This document shows, one piece after another, positions 1 to 5,378 of a DNA stretch of 5,378 nucleotides. Source of the DNA: Pseudomonadota bacterium (lineage in GTDB: Bacteria > Myxococcota > Polyangia > Polyangiales > Polyangiaceae); contig JAEZYO010000657.1 in the NCBI GenBank assembly GCA_023419055.1, positions 1-5,378 on the forward strand, written 5' to 3'. Under the pieces are notes generated by a model that made no database searches, was not told the origin of the DNA, and saw only the letters and a list, made by a program, of their open reading frames with translations. Each line of letters begins with the position of its first letter. The stretch's first letter is position 1. A program made the translations under genes and the position numbers.

Positions 1-60
1 CAAGACTTCGCGGTCGTCGCGGGGCGCCTATCGGCGCCCGACGCTCCGCAGAGGCGGTGA
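1..60 (+). CDS. Possible C-terminal tail of an upstream gene (partial)
   Basis: The frame beginning at base 1 is open for 19 codons and ends at a TGA at 58-60. About 16 of the 19 codons end in G or C, as in the confirmed genes here, and the tail reads QDFAVVAGRLSAPDAPQRR. This would fit the end of a protein whose body lies left of the window. The evidence is weak: in GC-rich DNA a 57-base open frame with high GC3 is common by chance, and another frame stays open to a TAG at 117-119. No function can be assigned. Confidence 0.25.
   Translation, partial: QDFAVVAGRLSAPDAPQRR
22..39. other. 7-bp perfect hairpin in the leader
   Basis: GGGCGCC (22-28) and GGCGCCC (33-39) are exact inverted repeats separated by the 4-base loop TATC. 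No T-run follows on either strand, so it is not a textbook intrinsic terminator. It could help end transcription from an upstream gene, or it could be incidental, especially if bases 1-60 are coding. Confidence 0.35.
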
Positions 61-128
61 TCGGCGCGGGCGAGCGCGGGAGAGTGTTGTCACTATTGGG
101 GCGGCTGGGGCGAGGGTAGCGTCGGGCG

Positions 129-1088
129 ATGACGTTGTACCCGCGAACGGAGCCTTACGAGCGAGGGATGCTGGCGGTGGGCGAGGGGAACGCGATCTAC
201 TGGGAAGTGAGCGGCGCTCCGGAGGGGAAGCCAGTCGTGATGCTGCATGGCGGGCCTGGCGCGGGCTCGAATCCGGAGTGGCGACGCTGGTTCGATCCGA
301 AGCGCTACCGCCTGGTGCAGTTCGACCAGCGGGGTTGTGGCAAGAGCACTCCCAGGGTGGACGACGTGCGCGTGGATCTGTCGAGCAACACGACCTGGCA
401 TCTGGTGAGCGACGTCGAGCGGCTCAGACGACACCTGCGAGTCGAACGTTGGCTGGTCTTCGGTGGCTCGTGGGGATCGACGCTCGGGCTCGCCTACGCG
501 GAGGCTCATCCGGAGCGAGTAACGGGGCTCCTCTTGTTCAGCGTTGCGTTCACCGCGGAGAGTGACGTCGAGTGGATGACGCGGGCGATGGGGCGTCTCT
601 TCCCGGAAGCTTGGGAGCGCTTCACGGAGCTCGTGCCGGAATCGGAGAGGAACGGAAGCCTGTCGGATGCCTACGCGCGCCTGCTCGCTGACCCCGACTC
701 GCGGGTGCGGGAGGTGGCGGCTCGGCGCTGGTGCGCCTGGGAGGCAGCGCACGTGGCCGTGCGAGCGGATGACAGTGCGGACCCTCGCTACGAAGATCCC
801 GAGTTCCGTTCGGTCTTTGCGCGCCTGGTGACACACTACTTTCGTCACGCGGCTTGGCTCGAACCCGGAGCGCTGCTGAGAGGGGCAGAGCGCTTACGGC
901 GCATCCCCGGAGTTCTCGTCCACGGGCGTCTCGACGTGAGCAGTCCGCTCGACAACGCCTGGCTTCTCGCGAGAGCATGGCCGGACGCCGAGCTCGTAGT
1001 CGTGGACGACGCGGGCCATGGTGCAGCCTATCCCGGCATCTCCGACGCCCTGGTCCGCGCGACGGACCGCTTCGCCGAAAGGCTCTGA
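129..1088 (+). CDS. pip: Prolyl aminopeptidase-family alpha/beta hydrolase
   Basis: Predicted cytosolic serine peptidase of family S33, whose classical members release N-terminal proline from peptides. The 319 residues match the usual family length, and no signal peptide or membrane segment is seen. Visible motifs are the oxyanion-hole HGGPG (40-44), DQRGCGKS (66-73), NTTWHLV (87-93) and the nucleophile elbow GGSWGS with Ser114. The acid is probably Asp269 in HGRLD, and the base His297 in DAGHG. The cap lies roughly at 135-250 and includes WCAWE (201-205). The ATG at 129 is preferred because the LYP...Y..G stretch just after it matches the family N-terminus; a modest GAGGG lies 12 bases upstream. 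The next in-frame ATG, at 168, would remove conserved residues. Odd point: the cap reads ARLVTHYF where classical enzymes, as I recall them, have ARIENHYF, and LLFSVAF where they have LRGIF, so residues thought to bind the proline amine are changed. The fold and family are secure; proline specificity is not, hence the tentative symbol. Confidence 0.88.
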   Translation: MTLYPRTEPYERGMLAVGEGNAIYWEVSGAPEGKPVVMLHGGPGAGSNPEWRRWFDPKRYRLVQFDQRGCGKSTPRVDDVRVDLSSNTTWHLVSDVERLRRHLRVERWLVFGGSWGSTLGLAYAEAHPERVTGLLLFSVAFTAESDVEWMTRAMGRLFPEAWERFTELVPESERNGSLSDAYARLLADPDSRVREVAARRWCAWEAAHVAVRADDSADPRYEDPEFRSVFARLVTHYFRHAAWLEPGALLRGAERLRRIPGVLVHGRLDVSSPLDNAWLLARAWPDAELVVVDDAGHGAAYPGISDALVRATDRFAERL

Positions 1089-1136
1089 AGGAGCAGGCTA
1101 CCGACGCTCGCGTCTGCGTGTTACGAACGCGACGCC
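1088..1136 (+). promoter_or_regulatory. Distant Shine-Dalgarno plus hairpin before a TTG start
   Basis: A perfect AAGGAG (1088-1093) shares its first A with the hydrolase stop codon but lies 43 bases upstream of the TTG at 1137. Between them, 1110-1119 and 1127-1135 can pair as a 9-bp stem (GCGTC, a bulged T, GCGT against ACGC-GACGC) with the loop GTTACGA. The stem ends one base before the TTG. When folded, it would shorten the path from AAGGAG to TTG to about 17 bases. The pairing is visible in the sequence; any role in translation is inference. Confidence 0.35.
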
Positions 1137-2270
1137 TTGCTGCCCAGAGTCCTTTACATTTCGAAGCCGATCGCGCCCCCCTTCCACGACGGAACGAAGT
1201 GCTTGGTCCGTGACGTCGCGGGCCACCTCGAGCGTGTTCGCCCCGTGCTCCTGACCGCGCGCGGTCAGGGCGAGATGGCCGGCCTTCCCCCGGAGCGAGT
1301 CGACCTCGTCCCGGTCTATCCGACCTCCGGCGCGTTCGCGCCGAAGGTGACTGACAACGTGCGCGCGGCCGCGTGGGTTCTCTTGCGATCGCGGGCCGAC
1401 GTCTGGCACTTCGTCTTCGCGCCGAATCCTCGCACCAGCGCGATTGGTCGCGGCATGAAGCGCCTGCGCGGCGTCCCAGTCGTGCAGACCGTCGCGTCGC
1501 CGCCGCGCTCTTTCGCCGCCATCTCGAAGCTCCTCTTCGGCGACGTGATCGTCGTGCAGAGTCGCTGGACCGAGCGACAGGTTCGGGAATCGTACGAGAG
1601 CGAGGGGCGGAAGGCGCCTCGAATCGAGGTCGTCCCTCCGCCGGTACCCGAGCTTGCGCCACGTTCGGCAGAGTCGGTGAGCGAGCTCCTACGAAAGCTG
1701 CGTGTCCCGGAGGGCGCGCCGCTCTTCGTCTACCCGGGTGACCTCGAGACGAGCAGCGGAGCGAGCGTGACCGCATCAGTGTGCCGGGAGCTCGCGCGCG
1801 TCCTTCCCGAGGCGGTCGTGGTCTTCGCGTATCGGGAGAAGACTCCTCGAGCGCGCGTGGTCGCAGGGGAGCTCGAGCGGGCGCTCGCCGGAACCAACGT
1901 GCGCCTGGTCTCCGAGCTGCCCGACGTTCTCGAGTTGGTGCAGGCGGCGACTGCGCTGGTTTTTCCGGTCGACGATCTCTGGGGCAAGGTCGACTTGCCG
2001 ATCGTCTTGCTGGAGTCGCTCTCGCTCGGGGTGCCGGTGGTCGCGCTCGACCAGGGGCCACTCGCGGATCTCGATGGAGCCATCAAGCTCGGTTCCCTCG
2101 ACGTGGGCGTTTGGGTGGAGCGCCTGCGAGAGCTCGCCACGAGCGCCGAGCTCAGGCGGGCCGCAGCGGAAGAGGGCAAAAAGGCAGTCGCGGCGCGCTA
2201 CGCGGCGCCCCGGGTCGCCGCCGCCTACGAGGAGCTCTACCTGGAGGTAGGAAGGGTGGGGATAAAATGA
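1137..2270 (+). CDS. GT-B glycosyltransferase, GT4-like
   Basis: Predicted cytosolic or membrane-peripheral retaining glycosyltransferase that moves a sugar from an activated nucleotide-sugar donor; donor and acceptor cannot be read from the sequence. The 377 residues fit two Rossmann-like domains. The N-terminal half begins with strand PRVLYISKP, then a flexible PFHDGTK loop, DVWHFVFAP (88-96), VPVVQTVAS (113-121) and VQSRWTERQ (140-148). The C-terminal half has FVYPGDL (197-203), VRLVSELPDVLELVQAAT (255-272) and the donor-site segment KVDLPIVLLE (284-293) followed by SLSLGVPVVA (294-303). Glu293 corresponds to the second Glu of the GT4 EX7E motif; an acidic residue at the first position is not clear, the nearest being Asp286. 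No signal peptide or transmembrane helix is seen. TTG at 1137 is the only usual start between the preceding stop and the first beta strand, and no ribosome binding site lies next to it. It follows the hydrolase by 48 bases in the same frame, so co-transcription is likely. The family is well supported, the substrate unknown. Confidence 0.82.
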   Translation: MLPRVLYISKPIAPPFHDGTKCLVRDVAGHLERVRPVLLTARGQGEMAGLPPERVDLVPVYPTSGAFAPKVTDNVRAAAWVLLRSRADVWHFVFAPNPRTSAIGRGMKRLRGVPVVQTVASPPRSFAAISKLLFGDVIVVQSRWTERQVRESYESEGRKAPRIEVVPPPVPELAPRSAESVSELLRKLRVPEGAPLFVYPGDLETSSGASVTASVCRELARVLPEAVVVFAYREKTPRARVVAGELERALAGTNVRLVSELPDVLELVQAATALVFPVDDLWGKVDLPIVLLESLSLGVPVVALDQGPLADLDGAIKLGSLDVGVWVERLRELATSAELRRAAAEEGKKAVAARYAAPRVAAAYEELYLEVGRVGIK

Positions 2271-2386
2271 ACGATTGTCATCTTCTCGGCGCTGCTCGCG
2301 CCATGTTGACTTCGAACCCGCTCGTCGGGCTAATGGAGCGCAGGCATGAGCAAGACGGGCGTTTCAACACCCCGGGGAGTGATTGA
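2267..2386 (+). CDS. Possible 39-residue ORF linking glycosyltransferase and rnhA
   Basis: An ATG overlaps the glycosyltransferase stop in an ATGA arrangement typical of translational coupling. The frame continues for 39 codons to a TGA at 2384-2386, 41 bases inside rnhA. The purine-rich stretch AGGAAGGG (2249-2256) could serve as ribosome binding site, though its spacing is long. The peptide begins MNDCHLLGAARAMLTSNP, is hydrophilic toward its end, and has no motif I recognise. Against coding: before rnhA begins, only about 60 percent of codons end in G or C, well below the confirmed genes, and the frame may be an accident of the spacer. It might instead serve only as a leader whose translation carries ribosomes to the rnhA start. 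Confidence 0.22.
   Translation: MNDCHLLGAARAMLTSNPLVGLMERRHEQDGRFNTPGSD
2306..2334 (+). promoter_or_regulatory. Candidate sigma70-type promoter before rnhA
   Basis: TTGACT (2306-2311) matches the -35 consensus at 5 of 6 bases. It is separated by 17 bases from GCTAAT (2329-2334), which matches the -10 consensus at 4 of 6. The geometry is awkward: transcription would begin near 2341, downstream of the GGAG at 2335-2338, leaving a leader of only about five bases before the ATG at 2346. If real, it would make a near-leaderless rnhA message, while the longer operon message would carry the ribosome binding site. In GC-rich DNA this spacing match stands out, but it may be chance. Confidence 0.22.
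2335..2338 (+). promoter_or_regulatory. Ribosome binding site deciding the rnhA start
   Basis: GGAG sits 7 bases before the ATG at 2346. An in-frame TAA at 2331-2333 closes the frame just upstream, so no earlier start is possible. Together these fix the rnhA start with good confidence. Confidence 0.65.
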
Positions 2387-2822
2387 TGCGGTGCTCTGGA
2401 CCGACGGGGCGGCGCGAGGCAACCCGGGGCCCGCGGGGATCGGGGCGGTCCTGAAGACTCCGCAGGGGGAGGTCATTTTCGAAGAGGGGCAGTACGTCGG
2501 AGAGACGACCAACAACATCGCCGAATACAAGGCTCTGTTGCTCGGCCTGGAGCGCGCCCGCGAGCACGGCGTCCGTCACCTGGAGGTGCGGGCCGACTCG
2601 GAGCTCCTCATCAAGCAGCTGCGCGGGGAGTACAAGGTTCGGAGCGAGGGCCTGAAGCCGCTCCATCAGCGGGCGCTCGAGCTGCTCAAGCAGTTCGAGG
2701 CGCCGAAGCTCGTGCACGTGCGGCGTGAGCTCAACGTCGAAGCCGACAGGCTCGCGAACCGCGGCATCAACGACGCGAAGCGCGCGGCGAAGTCGGGCGA
2801 GCCCGGTCCGAACGGGACCTGA
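2346..2822 (+). CDS. rnhA: Ribonuclease HI, handle-less type
   Basis: Predicted cytosolic endonuclease that cuts the RNA strand of RNA:DNA hybrids, helping to clear R-loops and replication primers. The 158 residues cover one RNase H domain from about 14 to 142. The four metal-binding acids are all visible: Asp20 in WTDGAARGNPGP, Glu60 in TTNNIAEYKAL, Asp84 in VRADSELLIKQL and Asp134 in NVEADRLAN. It lacks the basic handle insertion of the E. coli enzyme. The helix after Asp84 leads directly through YKVRSEGLKPLHQRA into the final strand LVHVRREL. This resembles the archaeal and Mycobacterium Rv2228c-like class, in which the loop histidine of E. coli RNase HI is not kept. No N-terminal hybrid-binding domain or C-terminal phosphatase domain is present; the last 16 residues are a polar tail. 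It lies 75 bases after the glycosyltransferase on the same strand and converges with alaS. Family assignment is firm; the symbol follows general usage. Confidence 0.9.
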   Translation: MSKTGVSTPRGVIDAVLWTDGAARGNPGPAGIGAVLKTPQGEVIFEEGQYVGETTNNIAEYKALLLGLERAREHGVRHLEVRADSELLIKQLRGEYKVRSEGLKPLHQRALELLKQFEAPKLVHVRRELNVEADRLANRGINDAKRAAKSGEPGPNGT

Positions 2823-2834
2823 GCCGGCTCGCCC
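2795..2834. terminator. Inverted repeat at the rnhA/alaS convergence, possible bidirectional terminator
   Basis: GGGCGAGCC (2795-2803) and GGCTCGCCC (2826-2834) are exact 9-bp inverted repeats. Between them GGTCC (2805-2809) can pair with GGACC (2815-2819) as an inner stem, and GAGCCGGCTC (2821-2830) is itself a perfect palindrome that could compete with the long stem. The structure spans the rnhA stop codon and ends 6 bases before the alaS stop, where both genes would need to end. No T-run follows on either strand, so it is not a classical intrinsic terminator; it may pause polymerase or protect 3' ends. The left arm is also rnhA coding sequence. Confidence 0.4.
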
Positions 2835-2840
2835 TTCGCG

Positions 2841-5378
2841 TCAGGCGACGCCCGCGTAGACGGCCTCGATGGCCTCGTCCAGGCGGCCGATCTCGGTGCC
2901 GCCCGCCTGGGCCATGTCGGGGCGCCCGCCGCCCGAGCCCCCCACGATCTCGGCGATGGGACGGATCAGGTCCCCCGCGCGGAAGCGCGCGTTCAGCGCT
3001 TTCGAGACGGTGAGGACGAGCTGTGCCTTGCCGTCGTGAGCCGAACCGACGAGCACGATGCTCTCTCCGAGCTTGTCGCGGAGCTGCTCCGCGAGCTCAC
3101 GAAGCGCGCTCCGATCGGTGACCTCGGTGCGCACGCCGAGCACCTTCACGCCGTTCACGTCGCGCGCCCGCCCGAGCAGACCCTCGACGCCGCCGCCCCC
3201 GCCGGTCGCGAGCTTGCGCTGCAGCTCTTCGACCTGCTTCTCGAGGCTGCGCTCGTACGCGAGCAGCTTCTCCACCTTCTCGGTGAGCTGCGCCGGGGTC
3301 GTCTTCGCCACCTCCGCGGTGCGGGCGATCGACTTCTCCAGATCGCGGACGTACGCGAGCGCGCCTTCGCCGGTCACCGCGATGATACGCCGCACGCCCG
3401 CCGCGATACCCTGCTCGCCGACGATCTTGAAGAGCCCGATGTCGCCCGTCGCGCGCGCGTGGGTGCCGCCGCAGAGCTCGCGGGACTCGGCCATGCTGAG
3501 GAGGCGCACGACGTCGCCGTACTTTTCCTCGAAGATCATCATCGCGCCGCGCTGCTTGGCCTCCTCCATCGTGAGCACCTCGGTGCGGATGGGGTGGTTG
3601 CCGAGCGTGCGCTCGTTCACGAGCTCTTCGACCTTCGCCGTCTCTTCGGGGGTGAGGGGCTTCGTGTGCGTGAAGTCGAAGCGGAAGCGGTCGGGGCCGA
3701 CCAGCGAGCCCTTCTGCTGAGCGTGCGGTCCGAGCACCTGCTGGAGCGCCCAGTGCAAGAGATGGGTCGCGGAGTGGTTACGACGCGTGCGGTCGCGTCG
3801 CTGCGAATCGACCGCGAGCTCGACCTTGTCGCCCACTTTGAGAGTGCCGGATTCAACCTTGCCGGCGTGAGCGATGAGCCCCGTGACCGGCTTCTCCGTG
3901 CCCGTCACGAGCACTTTGGCGTCGCCGCTCTGCAGGACACCAGTGTCGCCGACCTGACCGCCCGCGGTGCCGTAGAACGGCGTCTTGTCCGTGATGATCT
4001 CGACCGTGTCGCCCGCGGTTACCGAGTCGACCAGGGTACCGCCCGAGATCAGCGCGACGACCGTCGCCTCGTCCTTGTCGCGCTCGTAGCCGGTGAAGCG
4101 GACGTTCTCGCCGGGAACGCGTCCGAGCGCTTCGCGATACACGGCCTCCACGGCCTGCTCGACGCCCTTGAACTCCGAGCGCTTGCGCGCCTCTTCGAGC
4201 GCGGCGTCGTAGCCCTTCACGTCGACGCTGAAGCCTCGCTCGGAGGAGATCACCTCCGTGAGGTCGAGCGGGAAGCCGTACGTGTCGTAGAGCTGGAAGG
4301 CATCCGCGCCGGGAAGCTCCTTCTGACCCGCCTTCTCGAGCCCTTCGAAGCGGTCCTCCAGCAAGCCGAGCCCGCGCTCGATCGTCTGACGGAAGCGCAC
4401 CTCCTCGGCCTCGGTCACGCTGGCGATGAGATCCTTGCGCTCGCGGAGCTCCGGGTACTGCTCGCCCATGCCCTCGACGACCGAGAGCGCCACCTGATGC
4501 AAGAACGGCTTCTCGATCCCGAGGCGGTGACCGTGGCGGATCGCCCGGCGCATCACGCGGCGGAGCACGTACTCGCGCCCGGTGCGATCGGGCATGATGC
4601 CTTGAGCGATCATGAACGCGGTCGTGCGCGCGTGGTCGGCGATGACACGCATGCTGACGTCGTCCGGTGAGCGCGTGCCGCCGTACGGCTTGTTCGAGAG
4701 CTCGGACGCGCGCTCGACGAGCGAACGCAGGAGATCGGTGTCGTAGTTGCTGGTCTTGCCCTGGACCACGCAGGAAACGCGCTCGAGCCCTGCTCCCGTG
4801 TCGATGCTGGGCGCGGGCAGCGCGTCGAGCTTGAAGCCGCCGTCGACGAGCTTTCGATCGAACTGCATGAAGACCAGGTTCCAGATCTCCATCCAGCCGA
4901 TGCCCTCGGCCGTCTGTTCACTGCCGAAGGCCGCGAGATCGGGCTCAGGCCCGACGTAGTAGTAGATCTCGCTGCAAGGCCCGCAAGGGCCCGTGTCGCC
5001 CGCGGACCAGAAGTTGTCGGACATGCCGAGGCCGCGGATGCGCTCGTCGCCGAAGCCAGTGAGCTTCTTCCAGAGCTCGCGCGCGTCCCCGTCCTCGGGC
5101 ACGCCGTCTTCGCCCTTGAAGTAGGTGAAGACCATTCGGTTCGGATCGAGCGAGACCGTCTTGGTCAAAAACTCATACGCGAAAGCGATCGCTTGTTCTT
5201 TGAAGTAATCGCCGAAGCTGAAGTTGCCGAGCATCTCGAAGAACGTGTGATGACGCGGCGAAGGACCCACCACCTCGAGGTCGTTGTGCTTACCGCTGAT
5301 GCGGATACACTTCTGACTGCTCGTCGCGCGTGAATAGGGGCGCTTGTCGCGGCCCGTGAACACGTCCTTGAACTGCAC
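2841..5378 (-). CDS. alaS: Alanyl-tRNA synthetase (5' end beyond the window)
   Basis: Class II synthetase that charges tRNA-Ala with alanine and hydrolyses mischarged Ser- or Gly-tRNA-Ala; cytosolic and essential. The window holds 845 codons. The visible start QFKDVF aligns with E. coli residue 46 onward, so about 44 N-terminal residues are missing, and the GTG at the edge is probably an internal valine. Numbering visible residues: HNDLEVVG (31-38) and PRHHTFFEMLGNFSFGDYF (41-59) form the motif 1/2 region; SDNFW (120-124) and DTGPCGPCSEI (128-138) follow; SIDTGAGLER (191-200) carries the alanine-binding Asp193; GREYVLRRVMRRAIRHG (267-283) is the motif 3 area. The editing domain holds the zinc ligands in HSATH (535-539) and CGGTH (636-640). 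A coiled coil (about 676-724) and a glycine linker lead to the C-Ala domain, with GGSGGGRPDMAQAGG at 813-827. The frame is intact. It converges with rnhA; its promoter lies outside the window. Confidence 0.97.
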   Translation of the reverse strand: MQFKDVFTGRDKRPYSRATSSQKCIRISGKHNDLEVVGPSPRHHTFFEMLGNFSFGDYFKEQAIAFAYEFLTKTVSLDPNRMVFTYFKGEDGVPEDGDARELWKKLTGFGDERIRGLGMSDNFWSAGDTGPCGPCSEIYYYVGPEPDLAAFGSEQTAEGIGWMEIWNLVFMQFDRKLVDGGFKLDALPAPSIDTGAGLERVSCVVQGKTSNYDTDLLRSLVERASELSNKPYGGTRSPDDVSMRVIADHARTTAFMIAQGIMPDRTGREYVLRRVMRRAIRHGHRLGIEKPFLHQVALSVVEGMGEQYPELRERKDLIASVTEAEEVRFRQTIERGLGLLEDRFEGLEKAGQKELPGADAFQLYDTYGFPLDLTEVISSERGFSVDVKGYDAALEEARKRSEFKGVEQAVEAVYREALGRVPGENVRFTGYERDKDEATVVALISGGTLVDSVTAGDTVEIITDKTPFYGTAGGQVGDTGVLQSGDAKVLVTGTEKPVTGLIAHAGKVESGTLKVGDKVELAVDSQRRDRTRRNHSATHLLHWALQQVLGPHAQQKGSLVGPDRFRFDFTHTKPLTPEETAKVEELVNERTLGNHPIRTEVLTMEEAKQRGAMMIFEEKYGDVVRLLSMAESRELCGGTHARATGDIGLFKIVGEQGIAAGVRRIIAVTGEGALAYVRDLEKSIARTAEVAKTTPAQLTEKVEKLLAYERSLEKQVEELQRKLATGGGGGVEGLLGRARDVNGVKVLGVRTEVTDRSALRELAEQLRDKLGESIVLVGSAHDGKAQLVLTVSKALNARFRAGDLIRPIAEIVGGSGGGRPDMAQAGGTEIGRLDEAIEAVYAGVA

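Noticed and set aside
87..120. TTGTCA (87-92) as a -35 box for the hydrolase gene.
   Set aside because: No acceptable -10 lies 16-18 bases downstream, where the sequence is GCGAGG or GGGTAG. Reading CACTAT (91-96) as a -10 leaves no -35. The promoter may be of another sigma class or lie upstream.
1086..1139. Read-through or fusion between the hydrolase and the glycosyltransferase, since both share a frame with no other stop between them.
   Set aside because: Each protein is complete on its own, with its natural ends, and there is no selenocysteine or recoding signal that I can identify. A shared frame has a one-in-three chance.
622..2061. A 479-codon open frame on the - strand spanning the hydrolase and the glycosyltransferase.
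   Set aside because: It crosses two well-supported genes and an intergenic gap, and its product is an Arg/Pro/Ala-rich low-complexity string typical of a shadow frame.
2288..2329. Two small hairpins (2288-2302 and 2317-2329) in the rnhA leader as a riboswitch or attenuator.
   Set aside because: The stems are only 5 and 4 bp, as expected by chance at this GC content, and no known riboswitch core is visible.
3036..4670. A 544-codon open frame on the + strand, antisense to alaS.
   Set aside because: The opposite strand encodes an unmistakable AlaRS with all its motifs in order. Long antisense open frames are expected opposite GC-rich genes, and this one has no recognisable domain and a repetitive Arg/Leu/Ala/Asp-rich composition.
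5376..5378. The GTG at the window edge as the true alaS start.
   Set aside because: It would remove the first 44 or so residues, including conserved family sequence before QFKDVF. This position is normally internal (GMxQFKDVF), so the gene continues outside the window.

Overview
This is a GC-rich stretch of bacterial DNA in which almost every codon ends in G or C. The residue patterns of the proteins, together with heavy Arg/Ala/Glu use, would suit a deltaproteobacterium of the Myxococcota type. That placement is an inference from composition and remembered family patterns, not from a search, and another GC-rich phylum is possible.

Layout. Bases 1-128 are a short leader. It may hold the last 19 codons of an upstream gene, and it contains a 7-bp hairpin. 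Three genes then run on the + strand: a prolyl aminopeptidase-family alpha/beta hydrolase (129-1088), a GT-B glycosyltransferase starting at TTG (1137-2270), and a handle-less ribonuclease HI (2346-2822). They converge on alaS, encoded on the - strand (2841-5378). Its stop codon lies 18 bases beyond the rnhA stop, and its first roughly 44 codons lie beyond the right edge. A GC-rich inverted repeat covers the rnhA/alaS junction and may act as a bidirectional stop. The only other gaps are 48 bases (1089-1136) and 75 bases (2271-2345).

How the genes relate. The three + strand genes are close enough to be co-transcribed, but they do not form one pathway: one is a peptidase or hydrolase, one transfers sugars, one removes RNA from RNA:DNA hybrids. 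alaS charges tRNA-Ala and is essential housekeeping. I see no mobile element, CRISPR array, tRNA, rRNA or phage gene, and no evidence of a new multi-gene system.

Points worth a second look: the hydrolase appears to lack residues that classical prolyl aminopeptidases use to read the N-terminal proline; a hairpin lies between a perfect but distant Shine-Dalgarno sequence and the TTG start of the glycosyltransferase; and a possible 39-codon ORF joins the glycosyltransferase and rnhA by overlapping both.
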